Source: Streptomyces globisporus (GTDB lineage: Bacteria; Actinomycetota; Actinomycetes; Streptomycetales; Streptomycetaceae). Taken from it: a DNA stretch of 64,000 bases. The stretch spans positions 124,001-188,000 of the forward strand of contig BMTG01000009.1 in assembly GCA_014649555.1 (NCBI GenBank). Direction: 5' to 3'. The first letter of the stretch is position 1. Each line of letters begins with the position of its first letter. This document shows, one piece after another, positions 8,400-16,191 of the stretch. The notes under the pieces were generated by a model, which saw nothing but the letters and a program-made list of their open reading frames with translations, was not told the DNA's origin and did no database searches. Both the position numbers and the translations under genes were made by a program.

Positions 8400-8436
8400 C
8401 GGGTGCGCCCCAGATGACAGCTCCGGGGCGCCCCTA
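8400..8436. terminator. Possible hairpin between ehuA and iclR
   Basis: GCGCCCC and GGGGCGC flank an 11-base loop just after the candidate iclR promoter. It could terminate the ehu transcript or lie in the iclR leader. The stem is short and has a mismatch if extended. Confidence 0.3.
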
Positions 8437-8523
8437 CTGACTCGTCAACTGCCGCCCCGCGGCGGCCCTCCGGCGGCTATCGTGGGGCGAAAGCTTGCGG
8501 TCACAACCTGGTAGGGGGACACC

Positions 8524-9282
8524 GTGGCGTTGAAGCCCGAGCCGACGGCGCCGTTCCACTCGGTGCAGTACGCCCTGCGCGTGCTCGAATCGGTCTCCAA
8601 GCACGGCAACGGGGTGACCGATGCCCAGATCTCCCGCGAGACGGGGCTGCCGACCGGCCACCTCGCCTCCCTCCTCCTCACCCTGCGCCGCGAGGGCTAT
8701 GTGGAGCAGGTCAGCGACGGGGCGTACGTCATCGGCGCGTCCCTGCTGCTGCTCGGCTCCGGGGCGGCCCGCCGCCAGGCCCTGGAGGACCGCCTCCAGC
8801 TCACCCTGTCCGAGCTGCGCGACTCCGTCGGCGCGGCCGTCTACCTCAGCCGGTATGTGGACGGCGAGGTCAGCGTGACCCAGGTCGCGGACGGACCGCT
8901 CACCCCCGCGGTCAACGAGTGGGTGGACTTCCGCTCCTCTGCGCACGCCAGCGCGGTCGGCAAGTGCCTGCTGGCCCAGCTCGACCACGACGGGCGGCGC
9001 GACCACATCTCCCGGCACCGGACGGCCCGGCTCACCTCGCGGACGATCACCGACGAGAAGATCCTCTTCTCCCAGCTGGACGCCCAGTCCGCCACGGTCC
9101 CGGTGCTGGATCTCCAGGAGTACGCGGTGGGCACCGTCTGCGCGGCCGTGCCGCTGACGGCCGGCTCCGCCGCGGGCTGCCTCGCCCTGTCGCTGCCGAT
9201 CGAGGACGCGCACCGGCTGCGGTCGGCGGCCGAGACGCTGAGCCGCCGGGCGGCGCCGGTCCTGCTGTCGCTGGCGCTGTAG
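8524..9282 (+). CDS. IclR-family transcriptional regulator
   Basis: 252 residues. The start is GTG at 8524 with GGGGG 5 bases before it. The N-terminal winged helix-turn-helix is visible as ALRVLESVSKHGNGVTDAQISRETGLPTGHLASLLLTLRREGYVEQV. The C-terminal effector (GAF-like) domain has the family SAHASAVGKCLLAQL segment and a hydrophobic C-terminus ending PVLLSLAL. It is separated from ehuA by 167 bases holding its own promoter candidate and follows the operon in the same direction. A local regulatory role on ehu and/or itself is inferred; the ligand is unknown. Confidence 0.87.
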   Translation: MALKPEPTAPFHSVQYALRVLESVSKHGNGVTDAQISRETGLPTGHLASLLLTLRREGYVEQVSDGAYVIGASLLLLGSGAARRQALEDRLQLTLSELRDSVGAAVYLSRYVDGEVSVTQVADGPLTPAVNEWVDFRSSAHASAVGKCLLAQLDHDGRRDHISRHRTARLTSRTITDEKILFSQLDAQSATVPVLDLQEYAVGTVCAAVPLTAGSAAGCLALSLPIEDAHRLRSAAETLSRRAAPVLLSLAL

Positions 9283-9285
9283 CGG

Positions 9286-9300
9286 CCGGAGGGGCTCCGG
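9286..9300 (+). terminator. Short hairpin after the iclR gene
   Basis: CCGGAG-ggg-CTCCGG directly follows the TAG stop. It is a plausible weak terminator before the tRNA gene. Confidence 0.35.
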
Positions 9301-9353
9301 GCAGGGTGGTCATCAGCACCCCTCGGGACCAGGTATTATTTTCGAGTCAGCAG

Positions 9354-9427
9354 GCGCCGTTAGCTCAGTTGGTTAGAGCAGCTGACTCTTAATCAGCGGG
9401 TCCGGGGTTCGAGTCCCTGACGGCGCA
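9354..9427 (+). tRNA. tRNA-Lys (anticodon CTT), copy 1
   Basis: A 74-base cloverleaf. The acceptor GCGCCGT (9354-9360) pairs with ACGGCGC (9420-9426), with discriminator A. The anticodon stem GCTGA/TCAGC encloses loop CTCTTAA, giving anticodon CTT. The T-arm holds GGTTCGAGTCC. CCA is not encoded. A TATTAT -10-like box lies at 9334-9339. It is identical in sequence to the copy at 16076. Confidence 0.97.
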
Positions 9428-9435
9428 CGACACGG

Positions 9436-9466
9436 GGTGGCGGTCTTCTTCACGGAGGCCGCCACT
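9436..9466 (+). terminator. Terminator after tRNA-Lys copy 1
   Basis: GTGGCGG (9437-9443) pairs with CCGCCAC (9459-9465), ending in a TTC run. It lies between the tRNA and the convergent acyl-CoA synthetase gene. Confidence 0.5.
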
Positions 9467-9486
9467 TCGCTTGTCCGGGGTACGGC

Positions 9487-11139
9487 TCACAGGGGCGTGC
9501 CGTGCTCCTCGTACTGTTCCAGCAGGGCCGCGAGCCCCGCCGCGTCCAGCGGCACGTACGTCCCGTCGCCGTCGCGGTCCCACCGGACCGGGTCCGCGCA
9601 GCGGAAGCCCTCCCGGCGCAGGGCCACCCGGTGGATCTTGTTCGTCGCGGTGACCGGCATCCGGTCGAGGATCCGGACGAACCGGGGCGCCATCTTCGTC
9701 CCCAGGTCCGGCTGGGCGCGCAGGAACGCGGCGAAGGCCGCCGGGTCGAAGGCCGCGCCCGCCCGGAGCGCGAGGGCGGCCATCACCTGGTCGCCGGTGA
9801 CCGGGTCCGGGACGGCGTAGACGGCGACGGCAGCCGCGTCCTCCCAGCGGGCCAGGATGTTCTCGATCGTCGCGGCGGCCAGGTTCTCGCTGTCGACGCG
9901 GAGCCGGTCGTCGGCGCGGCCCGCGAAGTGGAGGAAGCCCTCGGTGTCCCGGTAGAAGAGGTCCCCGGTCCAGTACCAGCCGCGCCGGGCCCGTTCCGCG
10001 TCCGCCGCCGGGTTGCGCCAGTAGCCCTCGAAGGGCGTCGCGCCCCGGTTGACCAGCTCGCCGATGGCCTCGTCCCCGTTGAGCAGCCGCCCGCCAGGGC
10101 CGAACCGGGCCGGGGGCCGTTCCTCGCCGCTCTCCGGGTCGACGACGGCGAGGTCGTCGCCCGGGGCGGCCCGGCCGATCGCCCCCGGCGGGGTGCCCGG
10201 GGTGTGCTGGATCGCCGCGCCGCCCTCGGAGGAGCCGTACCCCTCCACCAGCCGCACCCCGAACCGCTCCCGGAAGCGGGCCGCGTCCACCGCTCCGGCC
10301 TCGGTGCCGAAGCCCAGGCGCAGCGGGTGGTCCCGGTCGTCGGGGCGCTCGGGGGTGGCCAGCAGGTACTGCACGGCGCGCCCCACGTAGGTGAAGTACG
10401 TCGCCCCGTAGCCGCGTACGTCGTCGAGGAAGGCGGAGGCGGAGAAGCGGGGGCGGAGCGCTATCGCGGCCCCGGCGGCGAGGGCGGGTGCCCAGTCGGC
10501 GAGGACGGCGTTGCCGTGGAACATCGGCATGCAGATGTAGTGGGTGTCGGAGGGCCTGACGCCGAAGTGCCCGGCGAGGGAGGCACCCGCTCCGGCGAGC
10601 CGGCCCTGGGTGCAGATCGCGGCCTTGGGCGCGCCGGTGGAGCCGGAGGTGAAGTAGAGGAGCATGCGGCTGCCGGGACCGACCGGGGTGAGCTGGGCGT
10701 CGCCGGGGCGTGCGCCCGCGTACGGGGCGAGCAGGGCGGCGTACGCCTCGGTGCCGGTGACCAGGACCCGCACGCCCGGCAGCTCCAGACCGTCGAGAAG
10801 CGGCAGATGGGCGCGCTCGGTGATCAGGAGGCGGGCTTCGGTGTGCAGGATGTCGCGGGCCAGCTCGGGGCCGCGCCGGGTGGGGTTGATCCCCGCTACG
10901 GCGGCCCCGGCCAGGGCCGCCGCGCTGAGCCACAGCGGGAACTCAGGGGTGTTGTCGAGCAGGACGCCGAGGTGCGGTTCGCCGCCGCGCGGCAGCAGAT
11001 CCGCGAGGAGCGCCGCCCGTGCGGCGGCGCCCTCGACCACCTGGTGATGACTGAGCACGGTGGGGCCGTGCTTCAGGGCGGGCCGGTGGTCACCCCATTG
11101 ACGTCGTACGAGCTCCGCGACGGTGCCGGTACTCCTCAT
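9487..11139 (-). CDS. AMP-dependent (fatty) acyl-CoA synthetase
   Basis: 550 residues of the ANL adenylating superfamily. It activates a carboxylic acid with ATP and transfers it to CoA. Core motifs are present in order: P-loop YFTSGSTGAPKAA, VEGYGSSEGG (A5), YWTGDL (A7), GRADDRLRVDSENLAAATIE (A8) and the catalytic lysine segment TATNKIHRVAL (A10). The organisation resembles actinobacterial FadD17/FadD6-type enzymes acting on fatty or steroid-like acids, but the substrate cannot be read from sequence. It is convergent with tRNA-Lys and has 26 bases between its start and the end of the LPMO gene on the same strand. ATG start; the ribosome site is weak. Confidence 0.9.
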   Translation of the reverse strand: MRSTGTVAELVRRQWGDHRPALKHGPTVLSHHQVVEGAAARAALLADLLPRGGEPHLGVLLDNTPEFPLWLSAAALAGAAVAGINPTRRGPELARDILHTEARLLITERAHLPLLDGLELPGVRVLVTGTEAYAALLAPYAGARPGDAQLTPVGPGSRMLLYFTSGSTGAPKAAICTQGRLAGAGASLAGHFGVRPSDTHYICMPMFHGNAVLADWAPALAAGAAIALRPRFSASAFLDDVRGYGATYFTYVGRAVQYLLATPERPDDRDHPLRLGFGTEAGAVDAARFRERFGVRLVEGYGSSEGGAAIQHTPGTPPGAIGRAAPGDDLAVVDPESGEERPPARFGPGGRLLNGDEAIGELVNRGATPFEGYWRNPAADAERARRGWYWTGDLFYRDTEGFLHFAGRADDRLRVDSENLAAATIENILARWEDAAAVAVYAVPDPVTGDQVMAALALRAGAAFDPAAFAAFLRAQPDLGTKMAPRFVRILDRMPVTATNKIHRVALRREGFRCADPVRWDRDGDGTYVPLDAAGLAALLEQYEEHGTPL

Positions 11140-11165
11140 GGCGCCGCACGATAACTGATGAAGCG

Positions 11166-11756
11166 TCAGAACTTAACGTCGGAGCAGGCGTAGAACGCGT
11201 TGGTGGTGTCCGCGACGTTCCACACGGCGAGGATGATGTGCTTGCCGGTCTTCTGGGTGGGGATCGTGCCCTGGTGGGTCAGGGTGGCCGGCGGCTGCTG
11301 GTTGCCGTAGGGCACGGTCATGAAGGGCTGCGATTCGAGTGCGGCCCGGGTGAGCGGCTTGGTGGAGTCCCAGCCGTTCTTGGTGATGTAGTAGCGGAAG
11401 TCGCTGGTGGAGTGGCGGGCGGTGAACTGCCAGCGGAAGCTGTAGCCCTGTCCGCCGGTGACCTGCGTGGCGGGCCAGTTGCCGCCTCTGGGGTCGTCGA
11501 GCTGGGCGAACTGTCCGTTGCCGCCGGAGCAGATCTTGCCGTCCGCCGGTCCTGCCGCCGGGAAGCCCTTGGGCCCCTCGACGCTCTGCGGCTCCCACTG
11601 GATGTTGCCGCAGCCGGTCACCGTGCCGTTGGCACAGAGCTTCTGACGGCTGATCGGGGAGTCCGTGTAGCCGTGGCTGCTGGCGGTGTTGGTCGCGAGC
11701 ACCGAAACGCCCGCTATCGCCAGGCCGATCACGGCCGCGCTTGCCTTTTTCCGCAT
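11166..11756 (-). CDS. lpmP: Secreted AA10 lytic polysaccharide monooxygenase (chitin/glycan-active)
   Basis: 196 residues. ATG at 11756 follows AGGAG by 9 bases; a longer in-frame start at 11903 is ignored. A signal peptide of about 29 residues is cut before His (TASS|HGYTDSPISRQ), giving the N-terminal histidine of the copper brace. The second copper histidine is in FTARHSTSDFRYYITKNGW. Cysteines (CANGTVTGCGNIQ, YACSDVKF) fit the AA10 disulfides. It has a single domain with no carbohydrate-binding module. The gene order LPMO, SPFH, peptidoglycan-binding protein, cslA, glxA, GH6 matches the Streptomyces tip-glycan locus as I recall it, where the LPMO is called LpmP. Upstream lies a DasR-type operator. 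The exact polymer (chitin, cellulose-like glycan or peptidoglycan) is uncertain. Confidence 0.87.
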   Translation of the reverse strand: MRKKASAAVIGLAIAGVSVLATNTASSHGYTDSPISRQKLCANGTVTGCGNIQWEPQSVEGPKGFPAAGPADGKICSGGNGQFAQLDDPRGGNWPATQVTGGQGYSFRWQFTARHSTSDFRYYITKNGWDSTKPLTRAALESQPFMTVPYGNQQPPATLTHQGTIPTQKTGKHIILAVWNVADTTNAFYACSDVKF

Positions 11757-11848
11757 GGGCTGTCGCTCCTCTAGAACGTGGGGGAGGTTCCATGAGCATT
11801 GCTCGACTGCTGCGCGCTTGGTACGGAGTGCTGTGCGTGACGCGGTGC

Positions 11849-11864
11849 TGCGGTCTAGACCAAG
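11849..11864. promoter_or_regulatory. DasR-responsive element (dre) upstream of the LPMO gene
   Basis: TGCGGTCTAGACCAAG contains the perfect dyad GGTCTAGACC (11852-11861), the core of the DasR dre consensus (TGGTCTAGACCA). It is about 95 bases upstream of the LPMO start. DasR is the N-acetylglucosamine-responsive GntR repressor of chitin-related genes in streptomycetes. This implies induction of the LPMO by amino-sugar metabolites. Confidence 0.8.
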
Positions 11865-11957
11865 TCTTAGATTATTGACGCGACGTGAACATGTCCAGAC
11901 CAATGAGCGTCGTATTCCGGCGGCCCTCCCGGGCCGCCCCGGAACCTCCCCCGGCCC

Positions 11958-14552
11958 TCAGGCCCCGTCCCCTCCCCCACTGCGACCGGTGTAGAAGGCA
12001 ACCGTCAAGTCCTTGACGAGCGCCTTGCGTTCGTAGTCGTCGAGCTCGACGATGCCGCGCGTGGTGAGCCGGTTGACGGTGTCGTCGACCGCGTCCACCA
12101 CGGAGGTGAGCACGCTGTCGCGGTGCTTGGAGTCGATCGCGGCGATCCGCCGCCGCTGCATGGCCGCGGCGACCTCGGGGGCGTACTCGATGCCGGTCGG
12201 CTGCGCGGAGTACACCTCGACGCCGACCGGTTCGCAGTCCGCCTTCAGCATCCGGGTCAGGGCGTCGCCGACCGCCTCCGCGTCGCGCAGGGTCGGGGCG
12301 TCCTCGTGGAACGCGTCGGCGGGCAGCTGCGAGAGGACCCGGGCCATGGCGGCCTCGACCTGGGCGCTGAGATACGCCTCGTGGTCCTCGATGCCGAGGA
12401 CGGCGCGGACGGTGTCCTTGATCCGCCACACCACGAGGACGACCACGCGCAGGGCGGTGCCGTTCGCGTCGACGGCGGGCAGCGGTTCGCTGCGCCAGTG
12501 CCGCAGGCGTACGTCGACGCGGCGGCGCAGCAGGAGGGGTGAGACCCAGACGAGGCCGGTGCGGCGGACACTGCCCCGGTAGTCGCCGAACAGCGTCAGC
12601 ACCCACGCGTATCCGACCCGGCCGCGGCCGAGGCCGCCGAGCGCGAGGAGCACGACGGTGGCGAGGAGGGCGAGCGCGGCCCAGGCGCCGACGCCGATGC
12701 CGAGGTCGGGCCGGGGGGTGAGGCCGACGGCGCTCTGCCAGCCGGCGGGCAGCACGCCGCGCCACCACAGGACGGCGAGCGCGCCCGCGGTTCCGGCGGC
12801 CCCGGCGAGGAGGGCGGCGTAGCCGGAGAGGGCGGGTCCGGGCCTCTCGGAGAGGCGGGGGTCGGCGACCGGGGCGGGCCGGGTGGAGGGCCGCACCCGC
12901 GTCTGCGGCGAGCGCGGCACGGGGGGTCGCCGGGTGGCGGGCGCGCGGTCCCCGGCGGGCCGGTGGACGACGGCCCCGGGCCCGGGCAGCGCCGCCGCGC
13001 CGTCGGCCGACGCCTGGTCGTCCCGGAAGAGGAGGTGTACGGGGATGGAGGCGGTGGTCTCGTTGGCGATGACGGAGTGGCGGCGGCCGGGGTTCGGGGA
13101 CGTCGCGGCGGTCGCGGTCGCCGAGGCGGTGGCGGTGACCGGGGCGGCCGTGGGCGCGGGCACGGAGAAGGTGGCCGAGGCGGCGCGGTCGCCGGGCGCC
13201 AGGTCGAGGACGAGGTCCAGCTCGGTGTCGGGCCCTGCGTCGCCCCGGCTTTCACGCTTGGGGCTTTCGGGCTCGGCCCCGTAGGAGGGATGCGGGGTCC
13301 ACTCCGCCGAGGGTTCCGTCCTCGAGCGCCGGACGGGCTTGAGATGGAGGTTCCCGTCGAGGGGGGCGGGGCGACCACCGTCAGCGACGGGGGGCGCGGG
13401 GGTGCGGGCCGGGCCGTCAGCGGCGGGGCGGGCCGGGACGGGACCACGGCCATCAGCCGCCGGACGGCCGGAGACTGGACCACGACCGTCGGCGCCGGGG
13501 CGCCCGGAGACGGGGGCGAGCCCGTCGGCGGCCGGGCGGCCAGGGGCGGTGCCACGAGCGTCGGCGGCCGGGCTCGCAGGGGTGCGGGCCGGGCCGTCAG
13601 CAGCGGGGCGGGCCGGGACCGGACCACGGCCGCCGGTGGCCGAGCGTGCAGAGGCCGGGGCCGGTCCGTCGGCGCCGGGGCGCGCAGAGATGGGAGCGGG
13701 CCCGTCGGGGGCCGGACGGCCGGAGCCGGAGCCACGGTCTTCGGCGCCGGGGCGCTCGGAGGCGGGGGCCCGCCCGTCAGCGGCCGCGCGGCCGGGGGTG
13801 GAGGCCGGGCGGTCGGCGGCCGACCCCTCCGGGGCAAGGAGGTCAGGAGCGGTGCGGTCCGGAACGGGCCCCAGGTGCAGGCTCACGTCCGGGGACTCCG
13901 GGGCGATGGTCCGGGGCGGGGCGGACGGTGCCTTGTCTCCCCCGGGGGGCGACGTCTTGGCACCCCCCGGCACCCGAGCAGGCTCACTTTCCGGCCCACG
14001 CGCAGGGTTGCCCTCCGGCCCGCGTACAGGCTCAGCGCCGGGCCCACGTACAGGCTCAGCGCCCGGCCCGCGTACAGGCTCAGCGCCGGGCCCACGTACA
14101 GGCTCAGCGCCCGGCCCACGCGCAGGCTCGGCGCCCGGCCCGCGTACAGGCTCAGCGCCCGGCCCACGCGCAGGCTCGGCGCCCGGCCCGCGTACAGGCT
14201 CAGCGCCCGGCCCACGTACAGGCTCGGCGTCCGGCTGCGGGGTCCGGTCAGCCACCGGGCGGAACAGCGGCGGCGGGGTGCTGCCCCCGCCGCCCCTCTC
14301 CGGCGCCGCGGGCGCAGGCACAGCATCCGGCGCCGGGACCTTGTCGCCCACCGGCCGGAACAGCGGCGGCGGAGTGCCACCCCCGCCGCCCCCCTCCGAG
14401 AGCGCGGGATCGGGCTCGGCGTCCCGCCGTGGCGGCACCGGGCCGAACAGCGGTGGCGGGGTCCCCCTGCCCGGTGGGGCGAAGAGGGACGGGGGGAGCT
14501 GGTCGTCCAGGTTGTCCGGGGTGTGGGGGGTCTGGTCGTTGTCGGTGGTCAC
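11958..14552 (-). CDS. SPFH/Band 7 domain membrane protein with a long repetitive Pro/Ala-rich N-terminus
   Basis: 864 residues from GTG at 14552 (VTTDNDQTPH), with an AGGAACAGGGA region upstream. The same frame runs on upstream but is antisense/out of frame with the next gene. The N-terminal 570 or so residues are disordered: four PP(P/S)LF(R/G/A)P motifs about 15-45 residues apart, an 8-residue AEPVRGPG tandem array (about nine copies), then imperfect GRPAADGRGPVPA repeats. Two membrane segments follow near residue 575 (YAALLAGAAGTAGALAVLWW and WAALALLATVVLLALGGL). The C-terminal Band 7 domain includes VRRTGLVWVSPLLLRRRVDV, ALRVVVLVVWRIKD, and a helix ending VAAAMQRRRIAAIDSKHRD. SPFH proteins scaffold membrane microdomains. 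It lies 38 bases after the peptidoglycan-binding gene and is probably co-transcribed with it. Confidence 0.85.
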   Translation of the reverse strand: MTTDNDQTPHTPDNLDDQLPPSLFAPPGRGTPPPLFGPVPPRRDAEPDPALSEGGGGGGTPPPLFRPVGDKVPAPDAVPAPAAPERGGGGSTPPPLFRPVADRTPQPDAEPVRGPGAEPVRGPGAEPARGPGAEPVRGPGAEPARGPGAEPVRGPGAEPVRGPGAEPVRGPGAEPVRGPEGNPARGPESEPARVPGGAKTSPPGGDKAPSAPPRTIAPESPDVSLHLGPVPDRTAPDLLAPEGSAADRPASTPGRAAADGRAPASERPGAEDRGSGSGRPAPDGPAPISARPGADGPAPASARSATGGRGPVPARPAADGPARTPASPAADARGTAPGRPAADGLAPVSGRPGADGRGPVSGRPAADGRGPVPARPAADGPARTPAPPVADGGRPAPLDGNLHLKPVRRSRTEPSAEWTPHPSYGAEPESPKRESRGDAGPDTELDLVLDLAPGDRAASATFSVPAPTAAPVTATASATATAATSPNPGRRHSVIANETTASIPVHLLFRDDQASADGAAALPGPGAVVHRPAGDRAPATRRPPVPRSPQTRVRPSTRPAPVADPRLSERPGPALSGYAALLAGAAGTAGALAVLWWRGVLPAGWQSAVGLTPRPDLGIGVGAWAALALLATVVLLALGGLGRGRVGYAWVLTLFGDYRGSVRRTGLVWVSPLLLRRRVDVRLRHWRSEPLPAVDANGTALRVVVLVVWRIKDTVRAVLGIEDHEAYLSAQVEAAMARVLSQLPADAFHEDAPTLRDAEAVGDALTRMLKADCEPVGVEVYSAQPTGIEYAPEVAAAMQRRRIAAIDSKHRDSVLTSVVDAVDDTVNRLTTRGIVELDDYERKALVKDLTVAFYTGRSGGGDGA
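14019..14234 (-). repeat. 24-bp tandem repeat array inside the SPFH gene
   Basis: About nine 24-base units alternate between CGTACAGGCTCAGCG and CGCGCAGGCTCGGCG forms and encode the octapeptide AE-P-(V/A)-RGPG. The unit length is a multiple of three, so copy-number change would keep the frame and vary only the length of the disordered arm. Confidence 0.9.
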
Positions 14553-14590
14553 CGGTTCCCTGTTCCTTTCCGTCACGTCGTACGCGTCCG

Positions 14591-15883
14591 TCACGCGAAG
14601 AGCCGGCGCCAGGTCTCCGGCCCCGGATAACCGTCGGCCGCGCCGCCGCGCCAGCCCTGGGCCCGCTGGAACGCCTCGACGTTGCGGCGGTCGGCCTCGG
14701 TCCAGAGCGGGCTGGGGCCCGACTTGTAGTGCTTGCCGTATCCCTTCTTCACCAACTGTTTGCCGAGCCGGTCGACATGGCTGTTGGACTGACCCGGCTT
14801 GAAATAGCCGCGCCCGGGGAACGCGACCGCCGTATTCGGGCTGCCGCCCGTGCCGGCGGCCGGAATGTTCCGGCCGCCGCCCGAGGTCAGCAGACGCCAG
14901 GTGTGCGGGCCGGGGAGGCCGTCGGCCTCCTTGCCCTTCCAGCCCTGGGCCTGCTGGAACGCCTGGGTCGCGCGCTTGTCCGCTGTTCCCCACACGGGCC
15001 CGGGGCCGACCGCGTAGAACCGCTTGCCGCCCCGCTGCACCAGCATCCGGCCGAGCTGGGTGACGTACTTGTTGTTGGCGCCGGGGCCGAACTGCTTGGC
15101 CCCGGGGAAGGCGGTGGAGGACCCGGAGCCGGGCGACCCGCCCGTGACCCCCTTGTAGCGGTACGCCACGTAACGGTCGGAGTTGTTCCAGTACGCCAGG
15201 GGCGTCGACTGCTTCCGGGTCCGCGGGCGCGCCTGCTCGTAGGCGACGTACTGGGTGCGCGCGCTCGACGTCCAGCCGCCGAAGATCGTGACGTGCGAGC
15301 CCTTGGCCGGGTCGGCCGGGTTGTGGAAGAGGAGGATGTCGCCGGGCTGGAGGTCGGCGCGGGCGATCCGGGTGCCGTACGCGGCGAGGCTGCCGGTCCA
15401 CTCGTTGGTGCCGAGGTTCCAGGCCATCGACACGAAGCCGGAACAGTCCTGGCGGTAGCCGTCGGACCAGTACTTCTCCATGCTGTACGGGACCTTCGCG
15501 TTCACCCACCGCTGCGCCCGGTCGAGGATGGCGGACCGGGTCGTCTTCGGCGCCGCCGCTCCGGCCGACGGCGGGCCCGAGGCACCGGTGCCCCGCAGCG
15601 GCCCCTTCTCGCCCTGCGGAGTGCCCGGCTGCGGATCGGCTCCGTCGTCGGCGCGCGGAGTCCGGGGGGCGTGGCCCGCGGCGGCCGCCGCGCCCGCGGC
15701 CCCGCAGGAGAGGACCACCCCGGCGGCCGTGGCCAGCACCAGGGCGCGCCGTGCGCCGTGCGCGGCGGGATGGCCGCCGCGCCGCACCGGCAGGGCCCGC
15801 GCGGCGGAGCGCCGCCGCACCGCGCACCCCGCGCAGCCGCAGTCGATGGCGGGTTCGTACTCCTCGAAGACCGGAACAGACAT
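14591..15883 (-). CDS. Peptidoglycan-binding NlpC/P60- or CHAP-like amidase with two PG-binding repeats
   Basis: 430 residues. ATG at 15883 follows GGAGGGG. A short cytosolic N-terminus with an unusual Cys cluster (IDCGCAGCAVRR) precedes a signal-anchor span (LVLATAAGVVLSCGAAGAAAAAG). The catalytic domain contains DCSGFVSMAWNLG (nucleophile Cys), LQPGDILLFHNP and GSHVTIFGGW (catalytic His). Two 75-residue modules follow: AFPGAKQFGPGANNKYVTQLG with GADKRATQAFQQAQGW-type ends, then AFPGRGYFKPGQSNSHVDRLG and NVEAFQRAQGWRGG. These are the peptidoglycan-binding repeats common in Streptomyces. It would cut or bind peptidoglycan peptides outside the membrane. Context with SPFH, CslA/GlxA and LPMO suggests wall remodelling at hyphal tips. 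Confidence 0.86.
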   Translation of the reverse strand: MSVPVFEEYEPAIDCGCAGCAVRRRSAARALPVRRGGHPAAHGARRALVLATAAGVVLSCGAAGAAAAAGHAPRTPRADDGADPQPGTPQGEKGPLRGTGASGPPSAGAAAPKTTRSAILDRAQRWVNAKVPYSMEKYWSDGYRQDCSGFVSMAWNLGTNEWTGSLAAYGTRIARADLQPGDILLFHNPADPAKGSHVTIFGGWTSSARTQYVAYEQARPRTRKQSTPLAYWNNSDRYVAYRYKGVTGGSPGSGSSTAFPGAKQFGPGANNKYVTQLGRMLVQRGGKRFYAVGPGPVWGTADKRATQAFQQAQGWKGKEADGLPGPHTWRLLTSGGGRNIPAAGTGGSPNTAVAFPGRGYFKPGQSNSHVDRLGKQLVKKGYGKHYKSGPSPLWTEADRRNVEAFQRAQGWRGGAADGYPGPETWRRLFA

Positions 15884-16075
15884 GCGATTCCCCTCCGCAC
15901 TCGTCATTCGTCAAGATCTTTGGGCGCAGCCGCAACGGACGTCGGCGTCTTAACTCTCCTGACATATCGCATTTTGACGGAACAAAGGAAAAAAACGACT
16001 ATCTGACGGGGCGTGGCGTCCGGTAAATGGTTCGGAGCACCGCGGCGCGTCGGGTAGAGTTCTCCAGGTCAGCAG

Positions 16076-16149
16076 GCGCCGTTAGCTCAGTTGGTTAGAG
16101 CAGCTGACTCTTAATCAGCGGGTCCGGGGTTCGAGTCCCTGACGGCGCA
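16076..16149 (+). tRNA. tRNA-Lys (anticodon CTT), copy 2
   Basis: Identical over all 74 bases to the copy at 9354-9427, including the acceptor GCGCCGT/ACGGCGC and anticodon loop CTCTTAA. The 8 bases before the gene (GTCAGCAG) are also shared. CCA is not encoded. Confidence 0.97.
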
Positions 16150-16156
16150 CGCACAG

Positions 16157-16191
16157 TCAAAGCCCTCTCACACTCTGTGAGGGGGCTTTGA
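16157..16191 (+). terminator. Strong hairpin terminator after tRNA-Lys copy 2
   Basis: TCAAAGCCCTCTCACA (16157-16172) and TGTGAGGGGGCTTTGA (16176-16191) form a 16-bp stem with one wobble and a 3-base loop. Confidence 0.85.

Noticed and set aside
14019-14234. A CRISPR-like array
   Set aside because: The 24-bp units are contiguous without spacers and lie in frame inside the SPFH gene.
14553-15965. N-terminal extension of the SPFH gene to 15965
   Set aside because: The stretch is out of frame with the well-supported peptidoglycan-binding gene on the same strand, and its residues are a shifted copy of that protein. GTG at 14552 is the better start.
15884-16075. A c-di-AMP (ydaO-type) riboswitch before the peptidoglycan-binding gene
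   Set aside because: Such leaders precede some Streptomyces wall hydrolases, but the conserved core was not found here.
9354-16149. An integrated mobile element between the tRNA-Lys genes
   Set aside because: No integrase, excisionase or transposase is present, and the genes inside are the conserved tip-glycan neighbourhood.
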